DNA from: Tolypothrix bouteillei VB521301
GTDB taxonomy: Bacteria > Cyanobacteriota > Cyanobacteriia > Cyanobacteriales > Nostocaceae
Reading direction: 5' to 3'
NCBI RefSeq assembly: GCF_000760695.4
Contig: NZ_JHEG04000001.1
Location: forward strand, 3,072,452-3,136,451
Length of the DNA stretch: 64,000 bases
A program made the position numbers and the translations under genes. Positions 1-8,340 of the stretch are shown piece by piece. Positions within the stretch are counted from its first letter, which is position 1. Each line of letters starts with the position of its first letter. Under the pieces are notes generated by a model. The model had not been told where the DNA came from. It saw only the letters and a program-made list of their open reading frames with translations, and ran no database searches.

Positions 1-1
1 T

Positions 2-484
2 TGGCAAAGAGTTTGTCACTCTGCAGCCAAGCACGAGCAAGGCTCTCCGATGATAGCACTTGTTGAACAAATGCTACCTGAATCTGAAAACATCGCTCAA
101 AGTGTTTATCGCCGACTCACTGAATTATTGCCCAACCATCAAAGTCGTAGGGGTGGGTTGGGAGATCCAGGAATTACTCACTCCTGTCTTCGCGACTTGA
201 ATATGTTCCAAGCTTACCTTTGGCTGTGTTTGTTAGAAAAAAGTGTTGCTCCGCTCGAACAGGAACTCCTTCCTTTATGCGTTATGGTTGTCCAAGGTGT
301 AGACATTCCATGGGAGTTGACAAAGCAATGGTGCCAAATTCTAGGAGAAGAAATTGCCACCCGTATTCAGTCAGAACAGAGAGATTTATTAAAACCTTAC
401 ATTCAAGCAATGCAGCAAATATTTTTTGAGGAACGTCAGCGTTTGCTTTGTCCGGTAGCACTAGAAACTGTTTCAGAATTGTAA
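2..484 (+). CDS. Hypothetical protein, possibly cut by the window start
   Basis: The frame is open from base 2, so the gene may begin before the window. If it begins inside, the first ATG is at 50 and gives 144 residues. The protein is mostly helical in appearance, rich in Leu, Gln and Glu, with no signal peptide, membrane segment or catalytic motif that I recognise. It ends 43 bases before the convergent flavodoxin-like gene. I do not recognise the family; it could be a small cyanobacterial regulatory or adaptor protein. That it is coding is fairly likely from its length and codon use; its function is unknown. Confidence 0.55.
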   Translation, partial: WQRVCHSAAKHEQGSPMIALVEQMLPESENIAQSVYRRLTELLPNHQSRRGGLGDPGITHSCLRDLNMFQAYLWLCLLEKSVAPLEQELLPLCVMVVQGVDIPWELTKQWCQILGEEIATRIQSEQRDLLKPYIQAMQQIFFEERQRLLCPVALETVSEL

Positions 485-527
485 GGATGGATTGGGGACG
501 AATACTCGTCCCGGTTAATTGATAAAA

Positions 528-1118
528 CTACTTGAGCCAGCGTTTAGTGACTTCAGCAATACGTTGTCCAAATCGTTCTGCTGTTAAGCGATCGCCAGGG
601 TCAAGTACAGCTTCTTTACCACTCATATCTATCTGACTTTGACCCATTGCGCCAAGAAATCCTCCAAGTCTATTGACTCCATCGTCTTTACCAAGTAAAA
701 AGCTTTGCAAGTCCCCCAAATTTACCCAAATCATACCGTGTTGAGCGGCATTAGTGACCAAATATAAGAGTGTTCCTTGTTTATCACCACTTGGCGAGCT
801 AGAGTGAGTGAAACCAGCAGCAAGTTTATCTTTCCATCCATGATGGAACCAAATTGTACTGGCTGCATCGATAAACGCCTTGAATTGAGCTGCAACCCCA
901 CCCATATAGGTTGGTGAACCAAATACGATGGCATCAGACTGATTCAGCTTTTCTATTATTGCATCGTCTTTCCAACGACCATTTACAATTTGCTCCCCGA
1001 CAATCCGTAACACTTCGACAGTTGTGCCTTCAATTTTACCAGCACCTTCAGCAACTGCTTGTGCCATTAGATGAGTATGACCTGAACCAGAAAAGTAGAC
1101 AATCGCAACGGTGGACAT
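528..1118 (-). CDS. Flavodoxin / NAD(P)H-dependent FMN oxidoreductase family protein
   Basis: This is a WrbA-like flavodoxin-fold protein expected to bind FMN and reduce quinones or other small acceptors in the cytosol. Residues 1-25 hold the beta1-P-loop with SGSGHT, the FMN phosphate site. The segment GSPTYMGGVAAQFKAF near residue 70 is the second flavin loop of the WrbA/FMN-reductase group, and a TNAAQHGM stretch follows near residue 130. I place the start at the ATG at 1118, because the reading frame opens at a TTG five codons earlier and the flavodoxin beta1 strand begins directly after this ATG. Length (196 residues) fits WrbA. The gene stands alone; the substrate cannot be told from sequence. 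Confidence 0.8.
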   Translation of the reverse strand: MSTVAIVYFSGSGHTHLMAQAVAEGAGKIEGTTVEVLRIVGEQIVNGRWKDDAIIEKLNQSDAIVFGSPTYMGGVAAQFKAFIDAASTIWFHHGWKDKLAAGFTHSSSPSGDKQGTLLYLVTNAAQHGMIWVNLGDLQSFLLGKDDGVNRLGGFLGAMGQSQIDMSGKEAVLDPGDRLTAERFGQRIAEVTKRWLK

Positions 1119-1333
1119 GGGACACTTGCTCAATTGTAATTATAATGAATATCATACGCAGTCTTGATAACAGAGTAAATAGCACCAATCTACTGGCAAA
1201 CACTTTATGCTTTATCACTAAGTTAGTGAGAAAAAACCAAACTATGTAACAAAAAGTAAAATCTTTGTATTTGGCTCGAAGTAACGCTTCAGCCTATGCA
1301 TTGCAACTACATACTAGTAATGATTATTTGTAC

Positions 1334-3139
1334 CTACTTAACTGAATTCCCTAAGTTGTCCATATTTAATTGCTGACGAAATTCTTTGTAGGCTCGATTA
1401 ATAGCTTGCATTTTGGATTTTGCACAAGCAGAACCATTGATATCAGGATGATACAGTCTTGCTAATCTTACATACGCAAACTTTACAGCTTTTGGAGAAG
1501 CAAACTTATCAACTGCCAAAACTTCCCACCATTCCTCATTCCCCAGTAATATATTTTCTAGTACTGAATCGTCACTACCAAATCTTTGAGTCCAAATCTT
1601 GAGAGTGGCACCTTTTCCTCCACTGACTAATGTCTTTCCATCAGGACTAAAAGCAACAGGGCTGCTTCCAGAAAGAGTTTGTAGAATTTTTCCCAAGCGC
1701 AAATTCCAAAGATGAATGATACCGTCTCTGCTGGTACTTGCAAGGGTTTGTCCGTCAGGAGCGATCGCAACAGACACAACTGCGCTTGAGTGTCCGGTTA
1801 AAGTTTCAAGTAATTCACCAGTATGAAAATTCCATAACTTGATAGTAGCATCAGTACTTCCACTGATTAGAGTATGACCATCAGGACTGATAACGATGGT
1901 GTTAATTGCTGCCAAATGTCCGGTAAGCATGCGTAACTGCTTTCCGGTGTTTAAATCCCAAAATCTTATGGTGCGATCGGCACTACCACTGGCTAAAACT
2001 TTTGCATAAGAACCGATCGCAATAGATAAAACTGCTTCTGTATGTCCATTTAAAGTACGTTTTAATTCTCCGGTATAACGTCCCCAAAGTCTTATTGTCT
2101 TGTCATCACTACAGCTAGCAAGAATACTTCCATTAGGGCTAAAAACAATTGAATGTATAAAGCCAGTATGGCTGTAAGGGAAATCTAAGTATAAAAAAGT
2201 ATGGCAATATTTTTTGGTATCTAGTTTCCAGCTAGTAATCTTCCTATCTACACAGCCACTTGCAATTATTTGACCATCAGGGCTAATGGCAACAGATAAT
2301 ACTGCCTCTGCTTGCCCCGCAAAAGTGTAGAGCCATTTTCCAGTTTTCAAATCCCACAAATGAACCGATTTGTCATCACTTCCACTGACAAAACTTTGAC
2401 CATCAGGAGTAAATGCGATCGTATTGACTCCTGCAGAGTGACCCTTAATAATATTTACGCATTTCCAAGTTTCAAGCGATCGGGATTTGAGAGAATTCGT
2501 TTCTGTTTCAACTTTAGGGTTTGCGGTTTCAAACTTCACAGACGAAGAGACACAAGTTTCTGTTTTTTGCTGGAATTCTGCCTTGAGTACTTGCGTTTCA
2601 TCCTCAACTTCCAAAGCAGCAAATTTTTGATTTAAATTCTCCCCATATAAAAATACTTCTAACTCCGTCACTGCTGCGGAATAAGCTTCCATCTGTAAAA
2701 CTTTTTCTTCCATCCGCTCAAAAACTTGTGCTGGTGTTTCCCGTGTTCCAGTTTCGTCCAGCAACTTAGCAATACCATACGCAGCGAGTCCTACCACTGC
2801 AACAACTCCAGCCATCGGTACTGTACCGATACCAACGGCTAAACCTATTTTAGGAGCAACTAATCCCATCCCACCGACAACACTAGAAATGCCAGCACCA
2901 CCTATTGAGCCAATTCCCATTGCACAGAAAGCAGCTGCGTCTCCTTCACTTATTGCCTTAAAAGCACCATAAGCAGCAGCACCAACAACACCACCAGCAC
3001 CAACTATAGGAACTGTTCCCAGTCCAACTGCTCCAAATCCTCCAGCCAGACCCATTCCGCCGACAGTTGTCGAAACACCAGCACCTGCTAAGTTTCCTCC
3101 TACAATAAATGCTGCACCTGTTGGGGAGTTTTGTTTCAC
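1334..3139 (-). CDS. WD40 repeat protein with glycine-zipper N-terminus and C-terminal J-domain
   Basis: The 601-residue protein has three parts. Residues about 8-125 form a Gly/Ala/Val-rich hydrophobic region built from two imperfect copies of one module; both contain VGGMGL and GTVP and end in AAYG, which suggests glycine-zipper helices in a membrane. Residues about 230-525 contain seven WD40 blades, most with GH at the start and a closing LW or FW, enough for one closed propeller. Residues about 537-592 form a J-domain: WWEVL start, then LYHPD with the HPD triad at 564-566, then an INRAY helix. J-domains stimulate Hsp70 (DnaK). A membrane-tethered co-chaperone with a propeller for client or partner binding is the inference. 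No obvious operon partner. Confidence 0.8.
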   Translation of the reverse strand: MKQNSPTGAAFIVGGNLAGAGVSTTVGGMGLAGGFGAVGLGTVPIVGAGGVVGAAAYGAFKAISEGDAAAFCAMGIGSIGGAGISSVVGGMGLVAPKIGLAVGIGTVPMAGVVAVVGLAAYGIAKLLDETGTRETPAQVFERMEEKVLQMEAYSAAVTELEVFLYGENLNQKFAALEVEDETQVLKAEFQQKTETCVSSSVKFETANPKVETETNSLKSRSLETWKCVNIIKGHSAGVNTIAFTPDGQSFVSGSDDKSVHLWDLKTGKWLYTFAGQAEAVLSVAISPDGQIIASGCVDRKITSWKLDTKKYCHTFLYLDFPYSHTGFIHSIVFSPNGSILASCSDDKTIRLWGRYTGELKRTLNGHTEAVLSIAIGSYAKVLASGSADRTIRFWDLNTGKQLRMLTGHLAAINTIVISPDGHTLISGSTDATIKLWNFHTGELLETLTGHSSAVVSVAIAPDGQTLASTSRDGIIHLWNLRLGKILQTLSGSSPVAFSPDGKTLVSGGKGATLKIWTQRFGSDDSVLENILLGNEEWWEVLAVDKFASPKAVKFAYVRLARLYHPDINGSACAKSKMQAINRAYKEFRQQLNMDNLGNSVK

Positions 3140-3430
3140 TTGTTATAGTTCCTGTAAACCATTTTTTTGTTGGGTCTCACTGTTGTCAACCCATTTTAAT
3201 AATGATACGGCTTACACATAGCCTCCCTTTTTTAGCTATGAATTTTCCGAATCTTTACAAATCTGTTGTATATCCATGATTTTTCTTGATTAGAAAACCA
3301 ACTTGCTATCAATTCTCGATCTCTTTCTTCTCACATTTAATAAATGATCTGTAAACTTTTGTGTATGGCGAAATCTCGCCTACGCCTATTTGGGAAGAAT
3401 AACCAAGAAATAATTTCAAAATGAAATACC
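3140..3430. other. Divergent intergenic region with one small hairpin
   Basis: This is the spacer between the divergently transcribed WD40/J-domain gene (minus) and the GNAT gene (plus), so promoters for both must lie here. A short perfect stem, GGCGA/TCGCC with a four-base loop, lies at 3367-3380. I could not assign -35/-10 boxes with confidence and see no gene or RNA. Confidence 0.4.
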
Positions 3431-4066
3431 ATGACTCATGCCTCACCTGAGTTACCTTCAGGTGTAATTATTCGCCCAATTCAACTGACAGATATCGATG
3501 TCCTATCACTTAAGATGATGCCTAACGATCCGCGTCGTTTACCGTCTTGGGCATCTACAAAGATGATACTAACTCTTTACAAAATTGGAGAGGGTATAGT
3601 TTCAGCTATCCTACCTAGCAGTTTACTTTATTTGCTGATTTTGTTTGCTGGAGGACTCAATATACCAATTAATTGGTTGTGGATATGGGCGGCTTGGTTA
3701 ATTCTCTTAGAAATTTGCATCTTCTTTGCCCTAACTCATCGCCATGACTGGCTTAACTGCTGCTGGGTAGTGGAGCACCAAGGGGGTTTCGTTGCTTATG
3801 CTGTCTTGCGTCCATACAACCATTTTAGGATTTTGGAATGGCTACAAGTACATTCTAAATGGAGAAGAAAAGGCATTGGTTCTGCATTAATGAGAACTTT
3901 GATCTCGCAATCTCAAAAGCCTATTTACTTAGAAAGCAGTTTTCTTAGTGTTAGATTCTACACTCGCCTTAGCTTTCGGAAAATTCCATGGAAAGATATG
4001 CCCCCTGAAGTTCAACAGCGATTCTCTTTTATAGGTAGTACTGTTTTAATGGTCTACAGCACTTAA
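3431..4066 (+). CDS. GNAT-family N-acetyltransferase with an inserted membrane hairpin
   Basis: The protein (211 residues) starts with the GNAT strand GVIIRPIQLTDID and carries motif A as RRKGIGSAL at about 145-153, the acetyl-CoA pyrophosphate loop of GNAT enzymes. Between them, residues about 56-74 and 81-101 are two strongly hydrophobic segments joined by a short turn, replacing the usual helices alpha1-alpha2. This would tether the catalytic domain to a membrane. The late stretch YLESSFLSVRFYTRLSF matches the typical GNAT motif B region (the residue before LSF sits where acetyltransferases often have a YxxxGF). The substrate is unknown. A strong hairpin terminator follows at 4090-4109. 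Confidence 0.75.
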   Translation: MTHASPELPSGVIIRPIQLTDIDVLSLKMMPNDPRRLPSWASTKMILTLYKIGEGIVSAILPSSLLYLLILFAGGLNIPINWLWIWAAWLILLEICIFFALTHRHDWLNCCWVVEHQGGFVAYAVLRPYNHFRILEWLQVHSKWRRKGIGSALMRTLISQSQKPIYLESSFLSVRFYTRLSFRKIPWKDMPPEVQQRFSFIGSTVLMVYST

Positions 4067-4089
4067 GACAAAAAACTTGATTTTTTTGT

Positions 4090-4109
4090 AAGTCCGCGTA
4101 GGCGGACTT
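4090..4109. terminator. Bidirectional hairpin terminator
   Basis: AAGTCCGC and GCGGACTT form a perfect 8-bp stem with the four-base loop GTAG. T-runs flank it on both sides, so it can end the GNAT gene (plus) and the Rieske gene (minus), which converge here. Confidence 0.7.
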
Positions 4110-4183
4110 TGTTTGTGTAGTAACGAATTATATTCGCCCAATACTTTGAAAACACCGTCTAAGATCTTGTAGGGCGTGGAGAC

Positions 4184-4618
4184 CTAACCTGCTTTTACCA
4201 AAACCTCATTCCCTTCAACCTTTGCTGTATACGTAGGTATGGGCTTGTCAGCAGGACCGTTGAGAACCTTACCATCAGCAGCAAATTTAGAACCATGACA
4301 GGGACAAACAAAAGAATTTTCATCTTTTTTCCATCCAACATCACAACCCGCATGAGTGCAAACGGGATTGACAGCTAGGACTTGACTCGTGTTGTTTGGA
4401 TCTCGAACGACCAACACTTTGCTAGTAGCAAATTTTTCATTGAGAATTTGACCATTTTTGTCTAAATCTGCTACTGTGCCAACAGCCTGAAATCCGTCAG
4501 CACGGGGAGGGCTTGCTGGTGGCTGAGTGTTTTGAGAAGAACAAGCACTGATAACTCCCGGTAAAGAACTAGCAACGCCTGCTACACCAACCCAACTCAT
4601 AAATTCACGACGGTCCAC
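4184..4618 (-). CDS. Rieske [2Fe-2S] protein with Tat-like signal and lipobox
   Basis: This is a small exported Rieske protein of 144 residues. Cluster ligands are C87/H89 in CTHAGC and C105/H108 in CPCHGS; C92 and C107 are placed for the disulfide that marks high-potential Rieske proteins of the cytochrome b6f/bc1 type. The N-terminus has RREFM, a twin-arginine-like motif, then a hydrophobic stretch and ISAC at 23-26, a lipobox. A periplasmic or thylakoid-lumen lipoprotein is therefore likely. It lacks the long transmembrane helix of PetC, so it is not a standard b6f subunit. The start is GTG at 4618. There is no adjacent oxidase or dioxygenase gene to name a partner. Confidence 0.85.
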   Translation of the reverse strand: MDRREFMSWVGVAGVASSLPGVISACSSQNTQPPASPPRADGFQAVGTVADLDKNGQILNEKFATSKVLVVRDPNNTSQVLAVNPVCTHAGCDVGWKKDENSFVCPCHGSKFAADGKVLNGPADKPIPTYTAKVEGNEVLVKAG

Positions 4619-4950
4619 TGGAATACCTACCTTAGTTAATTGATTTTGTAAAGAGCTTTTCAGAACAGCCCAATCGTAGCACTTTAGCCGTATCCGTCAT
4701 GAAGTTTATGGCTGATAAAGGTATTGTTAATAAAAGCAGTATTGCTGAATAAAAGAATGATTTTTGTAGATCCCCCCAACCCCCCTTAAAAAGGGGGGCT
4801 GTGCGTAAGCCTTAAAAAGGGGGCTGTGCGTAAGTCCTATATAAGAAGCTCCCTTCTCCCTTAACCGAGTTGAGTTGGGGTGATAGGCAATTCATACTTT
4901 AATTCAGCAACGCCATAAAAGCTACTCCTTGATAAGACAAGCAATTTATT
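4619..4950. repeat. Intergenic region with a tandem G/C-rich repeat
   Basis: The region between the divergent Rieske and bciB genes contains a near-perfect tandem duplication: unit 1 at 4784-4809 and unit 2 at 4810-4834, each CCTTAAAAAGGGGG followed by CTGTGCGTAAG. A C-run just before unit 1 can pair with the G-run as a hairpin (CCCCCCTTAAAAAGGGGGG). The tail GTGCGTAAGTCCTA recurs at 14224-14237, so this is part of a dispersed family. Promoters of both flanking genes must also lie here but are not assigned. Confidence 0.7.
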
Positions 4951-6153
4951 ATGACTTCTGTGGATTCTAGCAAGCATAAGAAAGCCAAAGCTCTCAAACC
5001 CGGTAGCCGCCGTCCTGCAAAGGAACTATGTAGTGAATGCGGGCTGTGCGATACATACTATATTCATTATGTCAAGGAAGCTTGCGCGTTCATCAATCAG
5101 CAAATAGAGACTCTCGAACAACAAACTCACTCGCGATCGCGTAACCTAGAAAAACCTGATGAACTCTACTTTGGCGTCCACCAAGATATGATGGCGGCGC
5201 GGAAAAAGGAGCCCGTTCCTGGTGCTCAATGGACTGGTATTGTCAGTACCATCGCAATTGAAATGCTCAATCGCGGTATTGTTGAAGGTGTTGTTTGCGT
5301 CCAAAATACCAAAGAAGATCGCTTTGGTCCAATGCCTGTCATCGCTCGTACCCCAGAGGAAGTACTAGCAGCAAAGGTTAACAAACCAACTCTTTCACCC
5401 AACCTTTCTATTCTCGAACAAGTAGAAAAATCCGGGCTAAAGCGACTGTTAGTCATTGGTGTTGGTTGTCAAATTCAAGCATTACGGGCTGTTGAAAAAC
5501 AATTGGGCTTAGAAAAACTTTACGTTTTGGGGACACCTTGTGTCGATAATGTCAGCCGTGAAGGGCTGCAAAAATTTTTAGAAACCACTAGTAAATCGCC
5601 CGATACTGTGGTTCATTATGAATTTATGCAAGACTTTCGAGTTCATTTTAAACACGAAGATGGCTCGATTGAAAAAGTACCGTTTTTTGGGCTGAAAACG
5701 AACAAACTTAAAGATGTTTTTGCCCCTTCCTGTATGAGTTGCTTTGACTATGTTAATTCTCTTGCCGATTTAGTTGTGGGATATATGGGAGCACCTTTTG
5801 GTTGGCAATGGATTGTTGTGAGAAATGACCAAGGTCAACAAATGCTCGACTTGGTAAACGAGCAACTCGAAACTCAACCAGTCATGTCCAAAGGCGATCG
5901 CAAAGCTGCCGTCCAACAAAGTATACCAGCCTACGATAAAGGCGTCACCCTTCCCATGTGGGCAGCACAATTAATGGGTGTTTTTATTGAAAAAATCGGT
6001 CCTAAAGGTTTAGAATACGCCCGTTTTTCCATAGACTCCCACTTTACCCGCAATTATTTATATGTTAAGCGGAATCATCCAGAGAAATTAGAAGCACATA
6101 TTCCACAATTTGCCAAGTGTATTGTTGAGCAATATCAGTTACCGGAGTCGTAG
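4951..6153 (+). CDS. bciB: Cyanobacterial (F-type) 3,8-divinyl chlorophyllide reductase, FrhB/HCAR family
   Basis: The protein belongs to the F420-hydrogenase beta-subunit-like family that includes plant 7-hydroxymethyl chlorophyll a reductase and the cyanobacterial 3,8-divinyl (proto)chlorophyllide 8-vinyl reductase (Slr1923 in Synechocystis). It would reduce the 8-vinyl group with ferredoxin electrons during chlorophyll synthesis. An N-terminal cluster CSECGLC (C27, C30, C33) and later cysteines in GVGCQIQ, GTPC and PSCMSCFDY fit iron-sulfur ligands; the FGWQW segment and overall length (400) match the family. The full length and the LKPGSRRPAKELC start support the ATG at 4951. It is monocistronic as far as can be seen. 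Whether it acts as DVR or HCAR is an assignment by family, but in cyanobacteria DVR is the expected role. Confidence 0.85.
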   Translation: MTSVDSSKHKKAKALKPGSRRPAKELCSECGLCDTYYIHYVKEACAFINQQIETLEQQTHSRSRNLEKPDELYFGVHQDMMAARKKEPVPGAQWTGIVSTIAIEMLNRGIVEGVVCVQNTKEDRFGPMPVIARTPEEVLAAKVNKPTLSPNLSILEQVEKSGLKRLLVIGVGCQIQALRAVEKQLGLEKLYVLGTPCVDNVSREGLQKFLETTSKSPDTVVHYEFMQDFRVHFKHEDGSIEKVPFFGLKTNKLKDVFAPSCMSCFDYVNSLADLVVGYMGAPFGWQWIVVRNDQGQQMLDLVNEQLETQPVMSKGDRKAAVQQSIPAYDKGVTLPMWAAQLMGVFIEKIGPKGLEYARFSIDSHFTRNYLYVKRNHPEKLEAHIPQFAKCIVEQYQLPES

Positions 6154-6317
6154 CCGTTTCTAATTGCTTTGTAGTTGCGAATGTCTGCTCAAGCGCAACT
6201 ACAAATCATAATTTTCTTTTTATAAAAGATATTTTACAAAATTTTATATAAAAAATAATGCTCATTATTTTTTATCAAGCATATAAATAATTTATAAAAA
6301 CTTGTAAGTACTTTAGG

Positions 6318-6365
6318 GTAAGCAGCCCACCACAAAAAGCTTTTGGTGGGTAGAGTCCACCTTAC
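6318..6365 (+). terminator. Stem-loop downstream of bciB
   Basis: The inner arms CCCACCACAAAAAGC and GCTTTTGGTGGG pair with a two-base bulge, and GTAAG/CTTAC closes the outside. There is no clear T-tract directly after it, so it may be a repeat-type palindrome or a factor-aided terminator. Confidence 0.45.
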
Positions 6366-6433
6366 TATTATTATTTACCAAGCAAGAAATATAAATTTAC
6401 ATTAATTCAAGAACTTGTTGATTGATAGAGACA

Positions 6434-6463
6434 ATTAACAATGTCATTAACTCACCTTAACTT
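6434..6463 (+). promoter_or_regulatory. Candidate Pho box upstream of phoX
   Basis: Three TTAAC-containing octamers, ATTAACAA (6434), ATTAACTC (6446) and CTTAACTT (6456), lie about 210 bases before the phosphatase start. Cyanobacterial SphR/PhoB boxes are YTTAAYYW repeats spaced 11 bp apart; here spacing is 12 and 10, so the match is approximate. The gene it precedes makes phosphate regulation plausible. Confidence 0.4.
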
Positions 6464-6671
6464 TATAAGTCTATTCTCATTTTTGGAAGAGCTAAGTGAG
6501 TAGATGTGCTAATAACGGATCTTATTTTAAAAGTTGAGACATAGGTGAATTTTGACAGCCATACTTAAGCTATTGGTCTGAATACAGAAAATTTACAAAC
6601 ATGCTCAATCTTTGGTCTAAGTATTACATGCAATCTACTCATATTTTAGATGCAGATATAGAGAGGAGACT

Positions 6672-8027
6672 ATGGCTTTCTCAAGAAGAAAATTTTTTGC
6701 CCTAGCAGGTACAACTGCTGCAACTTTAGTTGTTGGAGAGAACTTAAAAGGTCTTTACGCAAGAGCACAAGGAGCATCGTCAACAACATATGGTTATGGT
6801 CCCCTCATCAAAGACCCCAATGGCTTGTTAGACTTACCTGCTGGATTTCAGTATAAAGCCTTTTCCCGCACAGGCGATCTCATGAGCGATGGTAACCCCG
6901 TACCCGGAGGTCATGATGGAATGGCAGCTTTTGCTGGACCAAATCGCTCAGTAATCTTAGTTCGCAACCACGAACTTAGCCCAAATTCTTCAACTGAGGT
7001 AAAAGGCAACAAGTATGACGAGCTTTGTAAAGGCGGTACAACAACATTAGTTGTTAATCCAGCACGCGAGCTTGTCAGAGACTATGCATCACTAGCAGGA
7101 ACCTACCGCAACTGTGCTGGAGGTCTGACTCCTTGGGGATCGTGGATTAGTTGTGAAGAAAATACTTCCACTCCAGAAACAACCCCAAGCACCATAGAAC
7201 AACCCGCTAATTCTGGTATTTTTGTACCCAATCCAAACAGAGTGACTAAACGCCACGGGTACAACTTTGAAGTTCCAGCACTTTGGAAGCCCAAAAAAGG
7301 TACTGTAGACCCCGTACCTTTAATAGAAATGGGTCGATTCAACCACGAAGCTGTAGCTGTAGATCCCAGAACCGGAATTGTATATCAGACAGAAGATGCA
7401 GGAGATAGCCTCTTCTATCGCTTTATTCCTAACAAACCGGGCTACTTGCAAGAAGGCGGTGTTTTAGAAGCTCTTGCGATCGTCGGTTTATTTCAAGAAA
7501 ATACCAAAACTGGTTTCCCTGTAGGGAAGAAGTATCAAGCTGAATGGGTTCGTATTGAAGATTACGATCCTTATGCGGACACCGTGCGGAAAGAAGGTTT
7601 TGCTAAGGGAGCCGCACAATTTGCTCGTGGTGAAGGTATATGGTATGGCAACGGAGAATTTTACTTCTGCTGCACGAGTGGTGGTGCTAACAGTGGTGGT
7701 CAGGTATGGCGTTACATCCCTGGTAGAACTGCTAAAGAGGGCGGTACAATTGAACTATTTGTAGAGCCAAACGATAAGAGCATACTAGATATGCCAGATA
7801 ATATTGTCGTAGCTCCCTTTGGAGACCTAATCCTTTGTGAAGATGGTGATGACGAGCAATTTGTTGTTGGGGTAACTCCTGAAGGTGGGCTTTATCAGTT
7901 TGCTCGCAACGCTCTTAATGACAATGAATTTGCTGGTGCTTGCTTCTCACCAGACAATCAAACTTTGTTTGTGAATATTCAAACTCCTGGTATCACTTTC
8001 GCTATCTGGGGACCTTGGAATAAATAA
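6672..8027 (+). CDS. phoX: PhoX/DUF839-family phosphatase, Tat-exported
   Basis: The 451-residue protein begins with the Tat signal SRRKFFALAG followed by a hydrophobic stretch, then the DUF839 (PhoX) body. PhoX enzymes are periplasmic Ca/Fe-dependent alkaline phosphatases that release phosphate from organic esters. Family landmarks visible are the early substrate region PLIKDPNGLLDLPAGF, NHELSPNS near 100, CAGGLTPWGSWISCEEN near 150, the EMGRFNHEAV and YQTEDAGDS acidic ligand segments near 220-240, and SPDNQTLFVNIQTPG at the end. An RBS GAGAGGAG precedes the ATG. It is somewhat shorter than many PhoX proteins, so exact substrate is uncertain; other DUF839 members have unknown roles. Confidence 0.8.
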   Translation: MAFSRRKFFALAGTTAATLVVGENLKGLYARAQGASSTTYGYGPLIKDPNGLLDLPAGFQYKAFSRTGDLMSDGNPVPGGHDGMAAFAGPNRSVILVRNHELSPNSSTEVKGNKYDELCKGGTTTLVVNPARELVRDYASLAGTYRNCAGGLTPWGSWISCEENTSTPETTPSTIEQPANSGIFVPNPNRVTKRHGYNFEVPALWKPKKGTVDPVPLIEMGRFNHEAVAVDPRTGIVYQTEDAGDSLFYRFIPNKPGYLQEGGVLEALAIVGLFQENTKTGFPVGKKYQAEWVRIEDYDPYADTVRKEGFAKGAAQFARGEGIWYGNGEFYFCCTSGGANSGGQVWRYIPGRTAKEGGTIELFVEPNDKSILDMPDNIVVAPFGDLILCEDGDDEQFVVGVTPEGGLYQFARNALNDNEFAGACFSPDNQTLFVNIQTPGITFAIWGPWNK

Positions 8028-8055
8028 TTGCTTCACCTAAAGACGCAAAGGTGTT

Positions 8056-8162
8056 AATACCAATTCTTTGTGAAATTGCACAGAACTCCTATCTGTCAAA
8101 TCCTTATCTAGAATGAGCTTTATTTATTGCTGTTCTATGCATTTGCACGTGGAATTGGTATT
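8056..8162. mobile_element. MITE-like element with terminal inverted repeats
   Basis: The ends AATACCAATTC (8056-8066) and GAATTGGTATT (8152-8162) are perfect 11-bp inverted repeats. Pairing continues inward imperfectly over about 32 bp, including AAATTGCAC-AGAAC against the complement of GTTCTATGCATTT. Size, lack of coding capacity and long imperfect arms fit a small non-autonomous element; no target-site duplication is clear. Confidence 0.5.
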
Positions 8163-8239
8163 TTCTAGCAATCGCTTCCTCTGACTTATGCGATTATGGT
8201 TTTCATGAAGGAAGCATGGCGTTAACCTCCTTGCTAAGA

Positions 8240-8261
8240 TTGGAATTCTAAGGAATTCCAA
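8240..8261. repeat. Perfect 9-bp inverted repeat
   Basis: TTGGAATTC and GAATTCCAA are separated by TAAG. It lies about 20 bases before the predicted -10 box of the kinase gene, so it could be an operator or a leftover terminator; nothing in the sequence decides. Confidence 0.55.
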
Positions 8262-8276
8262 TACAAATTTTGGTGC

Positions 8277-8285
8277 TGATATAAA
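8277..8285 (+). promoter_or_regulatory. Extended -10 promoter of the first giant kinase
   Basis: TGATATAAA is an extended -10 element. The same element occurs at 20287-20295 on the minus strand before the paralogous kinase, inside an otherwise conserved leader, which supports function. No good -35 box is visible. Confidence 0.5.
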
Positions 8286-8340
8286 TGACTCCATAGATCT
8301 GGGAATACTAAATCCAGCAATTTTCAAGATGAGCGCAGTT

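Larger units (their letters stand above)
6154..6671. other. Intergenic region with stem-loop and possible Pho box
   Basis: The 518-base spacer has an AT-rich first half. A long imperfect stem lies at 6318-6365: an outer GTAAG/CTTAC and an inner CCCACCA(CA)AAAAGC paired with GCTTTTGGTGGG, which can serve as the bciB terminator. Three TTAAC repeats at 6434-6463 are annotated separately. No open reading frame of note. Confidence 0.6.
8028..8340. other. Intergenic region: MITE-like element, palindrome and kinase leader
   Basis: The spacer between phoX and the first giant kinase holds a CTAAAGACGCAAAG motif (8037-8050) that recurs at 14313-14326, a 107-base element with imperfect terminal inverted repeats (8056-8162), a perfect 9-bp palindrome (8240-8261) and a conserved promoter/leader (about 8275-8340). 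No gene. Confidence 0.6.

Noticed and set aside
911..1249. Plus-strand frame opposite the flavodoxin-like gene
   Set aside because: It overlaps a well-supported minus-strand gene almost completely and shows no protein signature.
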